Origin: an uncultured Pelagibacteraceae bacterium
Lineage (GTDB): Bacteria > Pseudomonadota > Alphaproteobacteria > Pelagibacterales > Pelagibacteraceae
Reading direction: 5' to 3'
DNA: 64,000 bases
Assembly: GCA_902604525.1 (NCBI GenBank)
Contig: CACKYY010000003.1
Location: 1 to 64,000 of the forward strand
Part shown: positions 18,326-28,957 of the stretch, one piece after another
How the letters are laid out: every line of letters begins with the position of its first letter
Numbering within the stretch: the stretch's first letter is position 1
Notes under the pieces: model-generated
What the model was told of the DNA's origin: nothing
Seen by the model: the letters and a program-made list of their open reading frames with translations, nothing else
The model's database searches: none
Program-made: the position numbers and the translations under genes

Positions 18326-19088
18326 TTATAAAGAAAAATTCGAAAAGATGAAAGTTGCAGGTAATCTGGCAGCAAAAACTTTGGATATGTTAACTGAAAA
18401 TATAAAAGAAGGTGTAAGTACAGATTACATTGATAAATTAGGATATGAATTTATAAGAGATAATGGAGGCTACTCTGCTCCACTTTATTATAGGGGCTTT
18501 ACAAAATCACTATGTACATCTTTAAATCATGTTGTCTGTCATGGAATTCCTTCAGATAGAATTTTAAATGAAGGTGACGCAGTTAATGTAGATGTTACTG
18601 CAATTGTTGATGAACATTATGGTGATACTAGTAGAATGTTTTGTATTGGCAAAACTCCAGTTAAATTAAAAAATTTAATTGATACAACTTATGAGTCAAT
18701 GATGAGAGCAATTAAAATTTTAAAACCTGGTATAAAATTAGGTGATATTGGATATACAATCCAATCATTTGTTGAAGATAAAGGTTTCTCTGTTGTTCGT
18801 GATTTTTGTGGTCATGGAATTAGTACAACTTTTCATGAATCTCCAAATATTTTACATTATGGAACCAAAAATACAGGTATGGAACTTCGACCTGGTATGA
18901 CATTTACTATTGAGCCTATGATCAACTCAGGAAAATATGATGTAAAGATGTTAAATGATGGCTGGACAGCAGTTACAAAAGATAAATCTTTATCAGCTCA
19001 ATTTGAACACACTTTAGGAATTACTGAAAATGGTTATGAAATCTTTACAGAATCTGCTAAGGGTTATTCAAAGCCTCCATATTTATAA
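18315..19088 (+). CDS. map: Type I methionine aminopeptidase
   Basis: GYSAPLYYRGFTKSLCTSLNHVVCHGIP, NVDVTAIVDEHYGDTSRMF, GHGISTTFHESPNILHY. Confidence 0.96.
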   Translation: MMSDYKEKFEKMKVAGNLAAKTLDMLTENIKEGVSTDYIDKLGYEFIRDNGGYSAPLYYRGFTKSLCTSLNHVVCHGIPSDRILNEGDAVNVDVTAIVDEHYGDTSRMFCIGKTPVKLKNLIDTTYESMMRAIKILKPGIKLGDIGYTIQSFVEDKGFSVVRDFCGHGISTTFHESPNILHYGTKNTGMELRPGMTFTIEPMINSGKYDVKMLNDGWTAVTKDKSLSAQFEHTLGITENGYEIFTESAKGYSKPPYL

Positions 19089-19091
19089 TTA

Positions 19092-20384
19092 ATGATTAAA
19101 AGATACTCGCGTAAACAATTAACTGACATTTGGTCAGAGGAAAATAAATATAAAATCTGGTTAGATGTTGAAATTGCTGCTGCAGAAGCCATGGAAAAAC
19201 TTGGACAAATTCCAAGAGGAGTTTCATCTATTGTCAAAAAGAAAGCTAAAATTAATGTCTCAAGAATTCATAAAATAGAGTCTGAGGTTAAACACGATGT
19301 GATAGCCTTTTTAACTTCAGTTAGTGAAAAAGCAGGAATAAAAGCTAGATATCTTCACCAAGGTATGACTTCCTCTGATGTTTTGGATACTAGTTTTAAT
19401 ATTCAATTAGTCCAATCAGGAAAAATCATTTTAAACGATATCGATCAAATTTTAAAAGTTTTAAAAAGACAGGCTAAAAAATATAAACTAACTCCGTGTA
19501 TGGGACGAAGTCATGGGATTCATGCAGAACCAATTACTTTTGGTTTGAAATTAGCTTCATTTTACGAAGAATTTAAAAGAAATAGAAAAAGATTAGCTGA
19601 TGCAATAGATGAGGTGTCAACTTGTGCAATATCAGGAGCTGTAGGAACATTTGCTAACATAGATCCTAATGTTGAAAAACATGTTGCAAGGAAATTAGGT
19701 TTAAAAGTTGAGCCAATTTCAACACAAGTTATTCCTAGAGATAGACATGCATTCTATTTTTCAGTTTTAGGAATTATTGCAGGCTCAATTGAGAGAGTTG
19801 CAATTGAAATTAGACACCTGCAGAGAACAGAGGTTTACGAATTGCAGGAATATTTTTCAAAAAAACAAAAAGGTTCATCAGCAATGCCTCACAAAAAAAA
19901 TCCTATTTTAAGTGAAAACCTAACTGGGCTAGCAAGAATGGTAAGAAGTGCAGTTGTGCCTGCATTAGAAAATATTGCGCTATGGCATGAGAGAGATATA
20001 TCTCATTCAAGTGTTGAGAGAAGCATCGGTCCAGATGCTAATATCACAACTGACTTTGCTTTAACTAGACTTACAAATATTTTAGATAATATGATTGTTT
20101 ATCCAAAAAAAATGCTTGAAAATTTAAACATAACCAAAGGTTTAATTTTTTCACAAGAAGTTATGTTAGAACTAACAAAATCTGGGTTAAGCAGAGAAAA
20201 ATCATATAAAATGGTTCAGAGCTATGCAAAAAAGTGTTTTGCAGAAAATCTAAATTTACATGATGTTCTTTTAGAAGATAAATTTATCATGACTAAAATT
20301 TCTCAAAAAAGACTAAAAACTATTTTCAGTTACTCTAAACATTTTAAAAATGTAAATTTGATATTTAGAAGAGTTTTTAAATAA
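19092..20384 (+). CDS. purB: Adenylosuccinate lyase
   Basis: [48 protein letters not shown] signature. Confidence 0.97.
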   Translation: MIKRYSRKQLTDIWSEENKYKIWLDVEIAAAEAMEKLGQIPRGVSSIVKKKAKINVSRIHKIESEVKHDVIAFLTSVSEKAGIKARYLHQGMTSSDVLDTSFNIQLVQSGKIILNDIDQILKVLKRQAKKYKLTPCMGRSHGIHAEPITFGLKLASFYEEFKRNRKRLADAIDEVSTCAISGAVGTFANIDPNVEKHVARKLGLKVEPISTQVIPRDRHAFYFSVLGIIAGSIERVAIEIRHLQRTEVYELQEYFSKKQKGSSAMPHKKNPILSENLTGLARMVRSAVVPALENIALWHERDISHSSVERSIGPDANITTDFALTRLTNILDNMIVYPKKMLENLNITKGLIFSQEVMLELTKSGLSREKSYKMVQSYAKKCFAENLNLHDVLLEDKFIMTKISQKRLKTIFSYSKHFKNVNLIFRRVFK

Positions 20385-21169
20385 TGAAAAAAGGAAAAAA
20401 ATTATATGAAGGAAAAGCTAAAATTATTTATGCTACATCAGATAAAGATTTAGTAATTCAATATTTTAAAGATGATGCAACAGCTTTTAATAATCAAAAA
20501 AAATCTATCATTGAAGGAAAAGGTGTTTTAAACAATAGAATTTCTGAACATATACTTTCAAGCCTTTCACAAATAGGTATTAAAAATCACTTAGTTAAAA
20601 GATTAAATATGCGTGAGCAAGTTGTTAAACTTGTTGAGATAATTCCTATTGAATTTATTGTAAGAAATGTTGCTACAGGATCTTTAACAAAACGTCTTGG
20701 AATTGAAGATGGAACTATTTTAAAAGAGCCTTTAATTGAATATTGCTTAAAAGATGACAAGCTTGGCGATCCATTAATTGCTGAGGAACACATACTAGCT
20801 TTTGAATGGGCATCAAAAAAAGAAATAGATAAAGTAAAAAAAATGATTTTAAGAATTAATGACTTTATGATTGGTATGTTCCGGGGTGTTGGGATTAAAC
20901 TTATAGACTTTAAATTAGAGTTTGGAAGACTTGATACTAATGGAAAGAAAGATGTAATTTTAGCTGACGAAATAAGCCCTGATACTTGCAGATTGTGGGA
21001 CAGTTTAACAGATAAAAAATTAGATAAAGATAGGTTTAGAAAAGATCTAGGAGATCTAATTCAAGCCTACACTGAAGTTGCTAAAAGACTTGGTATCCTT
21101 CACGAACAATCCAACTTAAGTGCAGTAAATGTAACAAAACTATCTTCCATTAAAAGAAAGCGTAAATGA
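20384..21169 (+). CDS. purC: Phosphoribosylaminoimidazole-succinocarboxamide synthase
   Basis: [53 protein letters not shown]. Confidence 0.97.
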   Translation: MKKGKKLYEGKAKIIYATSDKDLVIQYFKDDATAFNNQKKSIIEGKGVLNNRISEHILSSLSQIGIKNHLVKRLNMREQVVKLVEIIPIEFIVRNVATGSLTKRLGIEDGTILKEPLIEYCLKDDKLGDPLIAEEHILAFEWASKKEIDKVKKMILRINDFMIGMFRGVGIKLIDFKLEFGRLDTNGKKDVILADEISPDTCRLWDSLTDKKLDKDRFRKDLGDLIQAYTEVAKRLGILHEQSNLSAVNVTKLSSIKRKRK

Positions 21170-21408
21170 AAATATCAGTAATTATTACACTTAAAAAAGA
21201 TGTATTAGATCCTCAGGGTAAAGTTATTCATCAAGCGCTCGATGGTATGGGATTTAATGATGTAAATGAAGTAAGGCAGGGTAAATATTTTGAAATTGAT
21301 ACTAAAGAAACTGATCCTCAAAAAGCAAAAAATAAAGTTGAAGAAATGTGCAAAAAACTTTTGGCTAATCTTGTGATAGAAAATTATAAAATTATTGATG
21401 CACAGTAA
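21166..21408 (+). CDS. purS: Phosphoribosylformylglycinamidine synthase subunit PurS
   Basis: [22 protein letters not shown]; between purC and purQ. Confidence 0.96.
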   Translation: MKISVIITLKKDVLDPQGKVIHQALDGMGFNDVNEVRQGKYFEIDTKETDPQKAKNKVEEMCKKLLANLVIENYKIIDAQ

Positions 21409-21411
21409 TTA

Positions 21412-22095
21412 ATGAAATCAGCAGTAATTACATTTCCAGGTTCTAATTGTGATAGAGATATGGATGTTGCTTTAAAAAAATTTGGTTTTAACAATAAAAT
21501 GGTTTGGCATCAAGATGTTGAGCTACCCAAAAGTGACTTGGTTGTTTTGCCTGGTGGTTTTTCATACGGAGATTATCTTAGATGTGGCAGCATGGCTTCT
21601 AAATCTAAGATTATGCAATCTGTAATTAATTTTGCAAATTCTGGTGGTATGGTGATGGGTATTTGTAATGGTTTCCAAATTTTAGTCGAAACAGGATTAG
21701 TGCCTGGAGTTTTATTAAGAAACAAATATTTAGAATTTATTTGTAGAAACGTTTTTGTAAAAATTAACAATAAAAACAATGGTTATTTCAAAAATATCAT
21801 TAACGACGTATTAGAGCTACACATCGCTCATAATGAAGGAAACTACTTTTGTACAAATGATCAATTAAAAGAGATCGAAGACAACGCCCAAGTTGCGATC
21901 AATTATTGTGATCCTGAAGGCAAAATTGAAGAAACATTTAATCCCAATGGATCTATAAAAAATATTGCTGGAATTTTTAATAAAGAAAAAAATGTTTTAG
22001 GAATGATGCCTCATCCTGAAAGGATGATTGATCCTTATTTATCAGGTGAAGATGGCTCTTATTTTTTTAAAAACTTAATTAATAACTTAAAATGA
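21412..22095 (+). CDS. purQ: Phosphoribosylformylglycinamidine synthase subunit PurQ
   Basis: [47 protein letters not shown]. Confidence 0.97.
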   Translation: MKSAVITFPGSNCDRDMDVALKKFGFNNKMVWHQDVELPKSDLVVLPGGFSYGDYLRCGSMASKSKIMQSVINFANSGGMVMGICNGFQILVETGLVPGVLLRNKYLEFICRNVFVKINNKNNGYFKNIINDVLELHIAHNEGNYFCTNDQLKEIEDNAQVAINYCDPEGKIEETFNPNGSIKNIAGIFNKEKNVLGMMPHPERMIDPYLSGEDGSYFFKNLINNLK

Positions 22096-24284
22096 TTGTA
22101 AACGAAAAAATTGCTATCGATCATGGATTAAAAAAAGATGAATACAAAAAAATCTGTGAACTTTTAAAAAGAACTCCTAACATTACTGAATTAGGAATAT
22201 TTTCTGCGATGTGGAATGAACACTGCTCTTATAAATCTTCAAGGCTACATCTAAAAAAATTACCTACTAAAGGTAAACAAGTTATTCAAGGACCTGGTGA
22301 AAATGCTGGGGTAGTTGACATTGGAGATAATGATGCAATTGTCTTTAAAATTGAAAGTCATAACCACCCTTCTTTCATTGAACCTTATCAAGGTGCTGCC
22401 ACAGGAGTTGGTGGAATAATGAGAGATGTATTTACAATGGGAGCAAGACCAATAGCTAATTTAAATTCAATACACTTTGGTTCTACACAGCATAAAAAAA
22501 CTAAAAACCTCCTTAGAGGTGTTGTGCATGGAATAGGAGGTTATGGAAACTGCATGGGGGTTCCAACCATTGCAGGACAAACAAGTTTTGACAGTTCTTA
22601 TAATGGAAATATCTTGGTAAACGCAATGACGTTAGGATTAGTTAAAAAAGATAAGATTTTTTACTCAAAAGCAGCCGGTTTAAACAAACCTGTAATATAT
22701 GTTGGATCTAAAACGGGTCGTGATGGTATTCACGGAGCAAGTATGGCTTCTGCTAGTTTTGATGACAAAATTGAGGAAAAAAAACCAACTGTACAAGTTG
22801 GGGATCCCTTTACGGAAAAACTTTTGCTTGAAGCATGTTTAGAATTAATGGCAGGAGACTCGATCATTGCCATTCAGGATATGGGGGCTGCAGGTTTAAC
22901 TTCTTCAAGTATTGAAATGGCTTCAAAAGGAAATCTTGGAATAGAAATTAATTTAAACAAAGTGCCATGTAGAGAAACAAAAATGAGCCCTTATGAAATC
23001 ATGCTTTCTGAAAGTCAGGAAAGAATGTTGATTGTTTTAGAAAATGGAAAAGAAGAGCAAGCCAAAAAAATATTTGATAAGTGGAATTTAGATTTTGCTG
23101 TAATTGGTAAAACAACCAAGTCAAAGAAAATTGAACTTTATTTTGATAGTAAAAAAGTTGCTGATATTCCAGTTAATACCCTTGTTGAAAATTCACCAAT
23201 GTATGATCGAAAATGGAAAAAAGCAAAACTTCCAAAAAAAAACAAAATCTATAAGGACGATATAAATAATTTAAAAATTATAGAAGTCCTAAAAAAAATT
23301 TTATCTAATCCAAATATCTGTAGTAAAGAATGGATTTGGCAGCAGTATGATCATACAGTGATGGGAGACACTATTCAAAAACCTGGAGGAGACTCTGGTG
23401 TGATCAGAGTTCATGGCTCCAATAAAGCAGTTGCAGCATCAGTAGACTCCTCGGCTGTTTATTGTTGGGCTCACCCTCTTACTGGAGGAAAACAGGTTGT
23501 GTGTGAAAGTTTTAGAAATTTAATATCTGTTGGAGCAAAACCAATCGCTATTACAAATTGCTTAAATTTTGGTAGTCCTGAAAATGAAGAGAGTATGGGA
23601 GAGTTTGTTGAATGTGTTCAGGGTATGGGGGAAGCAAGCTCATATTTGAAATTTCCTGTCGTGTCTGGAAATGTTTCTTTCTATAATCAGACAAAAGACC
23701 AGGGAATAAAGCCCACTCCTTCTATAGGCGGTGTTGGACTTATAAAAGACTATACTAAAATGATTACAATGGATTTTAAAGAAGTCGATAATGTTGTTTT
23801 GGTTATAGGCAAAACAGAAGGTCATATTGATCAAAGTTTATTTGCAAGAGTTATATTAGATGAAAAAAATGGACCTCCACCTGAAATAAATCTGTTTAAT
23901 GAAAAAAATAATGGAGAAACTCTTTTAAAATTAATCGATAATAATTTAATTAAAAGTGCCCATGATATTTCTTTAGGTGGAATAATTACTGCTGTATCAA
24001 AAATGTGTATTAAGGGTAATAAAGGTATCAATCTAAAAAAGCCGAAATACTTAATTAGTGAAATAGAATATTTTTTTGCAGAAGATCAAGGGAGATATAT
24101 TGTTGAAATCAGGGAAAAAGATGAAAAAAAAGTTATAGATATATTAAATAAAAATGCAGTTCATTATGATGAGCTTGGAACAATCAATGAAAATACGCTA
24201 TTTTTGAATGAAAAGACAAAAGTTACAATTGACGAATTAAAAGGGTTTAATACAAAGTGGTTGAAAGAATATATGAGTAACTAA
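22092..24284 (+). CDS. purL: Phosphoribosylformylglycinamidine synthase subunit PurL
   Basis: [36 protein letters not shown]. Confidence 0.98.
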   Translation: MIVNEKIAIDHGLKKDEYKKICELLKRTPNITELGIFSAMWNEHCSYKSSRLHLKKLPTKGKQVIQGPGENAGVVDIGDNDAIVFKIESHNHPSFIEPYQGAATGVGGIMRDVFTMGARPIANLNSIHFGSTQHKKTKNLLRGVVHGIGGYGNCMGVPTIAGQTSFDSSYNGNILVNAMTLGLVKKDKIFYSKAAGLNKPVIYVGSKTGRDGIHGASMASASFDDKIEEKKPTVQVGDPFTEKLLLEACLELMAGDSIIAIQDMGAAGLTSSSIEMASKGNLGIEINLNKVPCRETKMSPYEIMLSESQERMLIVLENGKEEQAKKIFDKWNLDFAVIGKTTKSKKIELYFDSKKVADIPVNTLVENSPMYDRKWKKAKLPKKNKIYKDDINNLKIIEVLKKILSNPNICSKEWIWQQYDHTVMGDTIQKPGGDSGVIRVHGSNKAVAASVDSSAVYCWAHPLTGGKQVVCESFRNLISVGAKPIAITNCLNFGSPENEESMGEFVECVQGMGEASSYLKFPVVSGNVSFYNQTKDQGIKPTPSIGGVGLIKDYTKMITMDFKEVDNVVLVIGKTEGHIDQSLFARVILDEKNGPPPEINLFNEKNNGETLLKLIDNNLIKSAHDISLGGIITAVSKMCIKGNKGINLKKPKYLISEIEYFFAEDQGRYIVEIREKDEKKVIDILNKNAVHYDELGTINENTLFLNEKTKVTIDELKGFNTKWLKEYMSN

Positions 24285-24514
24285 TGGCAATGAATTTAAA
24301 TGAAATTGAGAATTTAATAAAAGAAGCAATGCCCGATGCAGTTGTTGAAATACAAGACTTAGCTGGTGATGGAAATCATTATTCTGCAACTATAACTTCA
24401 TCTGAATTTTCAGGAAAAAGTAAAATTGAACAACATAAAATGGTTTACAACTCATTAAAAGGTAGAATGGGTAACGAATTACATGCTTTAGCAATCAAAA
24501 CAAAGGAAAATTAA
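24284..24514 (+). CDS. BolA family protein
   Basis: LNEIENLIKEAMPDAVVEIQDLAGDGNHYSATITSSEFSGKSKIEQHKMVYNSL. Confidence 0.92.
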   Translation: MAMNLNEIENLIKEAMPDAVVEIQDLAGDGNHYSATITSSEFSGKSKIEQHKMVYNSLKGRMGNELHALAIKTKEN

Positions 24515-24515
24515 A

Positions 24516-24854
24516 ATGGACCAAAATACAAATGATTTAATAAAAAATGAGATTGAAAATAACGAAGTTTGCTTATTCATGAAAGGAACTCCTGATGCCC
24601 CTCAATGTGGATTTTCGATGGCCACATCCAATATTTTAAAAGTGTTAGAGGTAAAATTTAAAGGAATAAATGTTTTGGAAGATCAGAAACTAAGAGAAGG
24701 TATAAAGGTTTATAGTGACTGGCCTACAATACCTCAATTATACGTTAAAAGCGAATTTATTGGAGGATGTGATATAGTTAAAGAAATGTTTGAAAGTGGT
24801 GAACTAGCTAAACTATTTGAGAGCAAAGGTGTTAATTTTAAAAGTAAAAATTAA
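24516..24854 (+). CDS. grxD: Monothiol glutaredoxin (Grx4/GrxD type)
   Basis: VCLFMKGTPDAPQCGFSMAT (CGFS active site), SDWPTIPQLYVKSEFIGGCDI. Confidence 0.95.
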   Translation: MDQNTNDLIKNEIENNEVCLFMKGTPDAPQCGFSMATSNILKVLEVKFKGINVLEDQKLREGIKVYSDWPTIPQLYVKSEFIGGCDIVKEMFESGELAKLFESKGVNFKSKN

Positions 24855-24873
24855 TATTTTGTTTTCATAAAAT

Positions 24874-25140
24874 ATGAAACAATTCATATATAAAACTATC
24901 ATTGTGATAATTGCTATTGTAGTAATTTATGAGTTTACTATTTCAAAGCAAATCAAACAAATAACTGAACAAAGTGAAATTCTCTTAAGTAAAGAAGGTA
25001 GAAAAGAAGGTATAGAAAAACTAAGAGAAGAAATAAAAAAAGCCATAAAAAAAGAAAGATATCTTTCAATAGATGATGCTAAGTTAATTAACGAATTTAT
25101 AAAAAAAATAGCTATTGAATTAAAAAATGCGGAAAATTAA
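24874..25140 (+). CDS. Hypothetical protein with N-terminal TM/signal anchor
   Basis: 88 aa ORF, hydrophobic N-terminus then charged helix. Confidence 0.6.
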   Translation: MKQFIYKTIIVIIAIVVIYEFTISKQIKQITEQSEILLSKEGRKEGIEKLREEIKKAIKKERYLSIDDAKLINEFIKKIAIELKNAEN

Positions 25141-26717
25141 TTACAATACCATGCAGCTCCAACATTAATTACCTGACTGCTAAATGAATACCTATAATTT
25201 TCTCTACTAATTAGTTTACAATCTTTAGGATCAGATCTTTTTAAATTTCTGTGATTTTGCATCACATAATAGGGTCTTTCCTCTGCAGCATCCAACTCAC
25301 TATATAATTTAAAACATTTAAACTTTTTATTTTCTAAAAATATTTTTGAATAAAGGTCACCATAGACACATTTATTTTTATCGAAATTATTTTTGGAAGT
25401 GTGTTTAACAATAGACATATATAAATTTTTATTACTTATTCCCCAATAATCTACTTCAAAATTTTTATTTATTTTATAAAATTTAGAAAACGAATTCATC
25501 CATGTATATTGATATGGACTTATAGAAATATTTTCTACCACGAAAAAAATAATTACTAAAATACCTGAAGTATAAAAAAACTTTATATTCCATAAATATA
25601 AATTATTAAGTGAGACAAGAAAAATTAAAGGAACCAAAAACATCAAATGTCTAATTTCATTATAGATTGCAACATCGAACAAGATAAAAAGAAATAAAAT
25701 TATTAAACAGGTGAAAATGAGTGAATATGTAAATATTTTGTTTAGGTTATTTTCATTAAATTTTTTCTCTATCAAAGGAAATAAAAGAATTCCTAAAATT
25801 ATTAAAATTGGCAATTTGAAAAATAACCATATGAAATAATAACTAGCTGGTAAATTGAGTGCTTTCATATAATCACCAAGAGTCAATGTACTTACATCTT
25901 GTTGATATTTGCTCATCCATTTAAAGGAATTAATTATTTCTCTCGGATCGTGCCAGAATATAGGATTTAATAGGTAAATAAAAAAAATAAGAGCAATTAT
26001 TAATATTAAAAGATTTTTAATATTATTTCTAATTAGATTTAAAAAACTTTTATTTTTAAATTCAATGAAAGTAATAATGAAAATTAAAAATTGTAATAAA
26101 ATTAAAATTCCTGCAATTCTTATTGAGATAAGTAATGAAATAGATATAGCAAAAAAAACTATATATTTAACGGGAACTCCCTGATCATTATTAAGTTTTT
26201 TTATAATTTTACATAAAATATAAGTGCTTATAATCCAAAATGATAAAAATGGAATATCTTTGGGATTCATCACAGAATGTCCAAATAAATAAGGATATAA
26301 TAAGAATAAAAATAAAGAGATTACAGCAAATTTTTTATCTTTATAAAAAAATAAACATATTCTGTAAAAAAATAATCCTGATATAAAAAATAAAATAAAA
26401 ACTATTGCGTGCTTTGATATTAAAATAGATCCAAATTCATTTACATCTAAATATTTTAATAAAAAGCCTTTAATTAAATATTGAAAAGGTTGGCTCAAAA
26501 GATTAAAGCCAATACCATGATATCTATCTTTATACTGAAGTAATTCTTGATAAGTTCCAGTTTCAAAAAAGTTTTTTATCGCTTCAAAATTAACTTCCCA
26601 ATTTAGTTGCTCATGATATTCATCGTGAGATATACCAACATTTAAACTTAAGTAGATACCTGTAATTAAATAAATAATTAGTAAAATAAAACTAGTTTTG
26701 TAAATTTTTTGGCTCAA
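25137..26717 (-). CDS. Polytopic membrane glycosyltransferase (GT39/PMT-like)
   Basis: Multi-TM; GISHDEYHEQLNW and HSVMNPKDIPFLSFW luminal-loop motifs. Confidence 0.65.
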   Translation of the reverse strand: MSQKIYKTSFILLIIYLITGIYLSLNVGISHDEYHEQLNWEVNFEAIKNFFETGTYQELLQYKDRYHGIGFNLLSQPFQYLIKGFLLKYLDVNEFGSILISKHAIVFILFFISGLFFYRICLFFYKDKKFAVISLFLFLLYPYLFGHSVMNPKDIPFLSFWIISTYILCKIIKKLNNDQGVPVKYIVFFAISISLLISIRIAGILILLQFLIFIITFIEFKNKSFLNLIRNNIKNLLILIIALIFFIYLLNPIFWHDPREIINSFKWMSKYQQDVSTLTLGDYMKALNLPASYYFIWLFFKLPILIILGILLFPLIEKKFNENNLNKIFTYSLIFTCLIILFLFILFDVAIYNEIRHLMFLVPLIFLVSLNNLYLWNIKFFYTSGILVIIFFVVENISISPYQYTWMNSFSKFYKINKNFEVDYWGISNKNLYMSIVKHTSKNNFDKNKCVYGDLYSKIFLENKKFKCFKLYSELDAAEERPYYVMQNHRNLKRSDPKDCKLISRENYRYSFSSQVINVGAAWYCN

Positions 26718-27335
26718 TTATCTTGAGTAATATTCGATCACCAGATTTGGTTCCATTACAACTGGATATGGCACTTCTTCAAATTTAGGAATTCTAACAA
26801 ATTTCAATTTTTTATTTTTCTCATCCATTTGAAGATATTCTGGTGTTTCTCTTTCTTTGTTAGCAAGGGCAATATCAATAATTGCTAGTTGTTTAGACTT
26901 ATCTCTAATTTCTATAGAGTCTTCCTCTTTAACAGAGTAACTTCCAATATTAACTTTCTTTCCGTTTACCTTGACATGTCCATGATTGATCAATTGTCTG
27001 GCTGAAAAAATAGTTGTTGCAAATTTTGCTCTATAAATAACTGCATCTAATCTTCTTTCAAGCAAGCCTATTAAATTTTCACCCGTATCACCTTTAAGCA
27101 TTACAGCTTTTTTATAAATATTTCTAAACTGTCTTTCGTTAATATTACCATAGTAAGCTTTTAGTTTTTGCTTCGCTTGCAGCTGAATTCCATAATCAGA
27201 AGGTTTAGACGATCTAGTTTGGCCATGTTGTCCTGGTCCGTAAGCTCTAGTATTAAATGGACTTTTTGGTCTTCCCCAAAGGTTAACCTTCAACCTTCTA
27301 TCTACTTTATGTTTAGAGTTTAATCTTTTAGTCAT
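26718..27335 (-). CDS. rpsD: 30S ribosomal protein S4
   Basis: [26 protein letters not shown]...[37 protein letters not shown]. Confidence 0.98.
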   Translation of the reverse strand: MTKRLNSKHKVDRRLKVNLWGRPKSPFNTRAYGPGQHGQTRSSKPSDYGIQLQAKQKLKAYYGNINERQFRNIYKKAVMLKGDTGENLIGLLERRLDAVIYRAKFATTIFSARQLINHGHVKVNGKKVNIGSYSVKEEDSIEIRDKSKQLAIIDIALANKERETPEYLQMDEKNKKLKFVRIPKFEEVPYPVVMEPNLVIEYYSR

Positions 27336-27375
27336 TTAATAGAGGGGTTTATAAACCTACTCATTGTTTTGTCAA

Positions 27376-28089
27376 TCAACGTTTTTTTCCTAAACTAGCA
27401 AATACACTTGATAAAATACGTGTTTCCTTTGAGGATAATTCCATCCTATAAAAAATATTTCTCAAGTTCTCAAGCATTATAGGTTTTTTTTCTTTGGGTT
27501 TAAAAAAACCTATATCTTCTAAATTTTTAATACATAAGTTAGTCATTGATAATATATCTTTTTTTGAGGCTGACTTTACTTTTTTAGATTTTTTAAAACT
27601 AGAAATTTTTGAATTGATGATGCTTTGTACAACTTGAGCAATTATAATTAAACTATGAGACAAGTTCAGAGATTTAAAATCTGGGTTAGTTGGGATTTGA
27701 AGAGTATAATTTGCATAACTTATCTCGTTATTTGAAAGTCCCGAAGCTTCAGATCCAAATAAGAAAGCCACTTTTTTTTTATAATCAATCTTCTTTAAAT
27801 CTTCTAATTGAATATGTTTTATATTTTTATTTCTAAATCTAGCTGAAGTAGCAATTACTACATCAATATTTTTTAAAGCAGACTCTAAATTATCGAAATT
27901 TTTACTCTTACTTATAATATTTTTTGCTCCCACTGATGTGGCTAAAATTTTATCATTGGGGTAGATGGGTTTAGGATCTACAACAATCATTTTTTGAAAA
28001 TTAAAATTTTTAATAGCTCTTGCACATGCACCAATATTTTCTGACAGTTGTGGTTTATGTAAAATAAATGAAATATTATTTTTTGACAT
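27376..28089 (-). CDS. SpoU-family tRNA/rRNA methyltransferase (TrmJ-like)
   Basis: FILHKPQLSENIGACARAIKNF, VAFLFGSEASGLSNNEIS, LNLSHSLIIIAQ. Confidence 0.88.
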   Translation of the reverse strand: MSKNNISFILHKPQLSENIGACARAIKNFNFQKMIVVDPKPIYPNDKILATSVGAKNIISKSKNFDNLESALKNIDVVIATSARFRNKNIKHIQLEDLKKIDYKKKVAFLFGSEASGLSNNEISYANYTLQIPTNPDFKSLNLSHSLIIIAQVVQSIINSKISSFKKSKKVKSASKKDILSMTNLCIKNLEDIGFFKPKEKKPIMLENLRNIFYRMELSSKETRILSSVFASLGKKR

Positions 28090-28091
28090 AA

Positions 28092-28955
28092 TTAATCTAT
28101 GCCATGACTTCTATCATAATTTGAAATTTCAGATGTATCTAAATCTTTTAAATATTTTTCATCTGTTTGCCATATACTCACTTTTAATGGATAACATTTT
28201 GCTACGTCAGAGGAATGTTCAGATCCACAATCTCCACCAGGACAAGCTGATAGAGCTCCTAATAAATCAGTCTCTGCAAAAAATTCTAAGTAATCACCTG
28301 GTCTTACAGGGCTTGCCTTCATAAAATATTGTTTAGTATCATTAGTAAATCCAGTTAACATAAAAACATTTAAAACATCATGAACTATTTTTTCAGCTTC
28401 ATCAATTTTAAGTTTTTTTTCTTTAACTAATGCTCTAGTTAAGTTTGAATGACAGCAATGATGATAGTCCTTACCCGATAAAAGTTTTGAAGTATAAGGA
28501 TCACACCTAGTTCCAATTACATCATGTACTGATCCGCCATCATTATCATAATCATACCAATCTAACGTATCCCACGTAATAGTTGCTAAAGATCTAAGAT
28601 AAGGAAAACTACTAAACATTTTATCACCTACTGAAAGATGTGTTCCGTAAAGTGCTCTAGTTTTCCCAGAATAAAATTTTTCATTTAAGTTATTTAAATT
28701 AAAAAGGTTTAAGTCTCCTACTTGAGGCCCTTCGACGCTTTCTATTCTAAAGAATTCACCCCTTTTAACTTGAAAGGTTTTAGCATCTCTTGGGGGAATT
28801 ATTATTTCATTTTTTTTATTCAAATTTTTTCGAGCTAGATGTAAAATATTTAAGTTTTTTTCTTCAATATTATTATTGGGATAGCAAACAACTGGTTTTG
28901 CTCCAATTCTTTCACTAATATCAGAAGGTTTTTTTGAAAACTTTTTAATCTTCAT
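28092..28955 (-). CDS. DUF1989 (urea carboxylase-associated) family protein
   Basis: IPPRDAKTFQVKRGEFFRIESVEGPQVGDLNLFN, GTRCDPYTSKLLSG, CHSNLTRAL. Confidence 0.8.
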   Translation of the reverse strand: MKIKKFSKKPSDISERIGAKPVVCYPNNNIEEKNLNILHLARKNLNKKNEIIIPPRDAKTFQVKRGEFFRIESVEGPQVGDLNLFNLNNLNEKFYSGKTRALYGTHLSVGDKMFSSFPYLRSLATITWDTLDWYDYDNDGGSVHDVIGTRCDPYTSKLLSGKDYHHCCHSNLTRALVKEKKLKIDEAEKIVHDVLNVFMLTGFTNDTKQYFMKASPVRPGDYLEFFAETDLLGALSACPGGDCGSEHSSDVAKCYPLKVSIWQTDEKYLKDLDTSEISNYDRSHGID

Positions 28956-28957
28956 GC

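Noticed and set aside
27336-27375. GGTTTATAAACC palindrome upstream of rpsD as an S4 autoregulatory leader
   Set aside because: Too short for a known r-protein leader fold; could equally be promoter AT-rich sequence.
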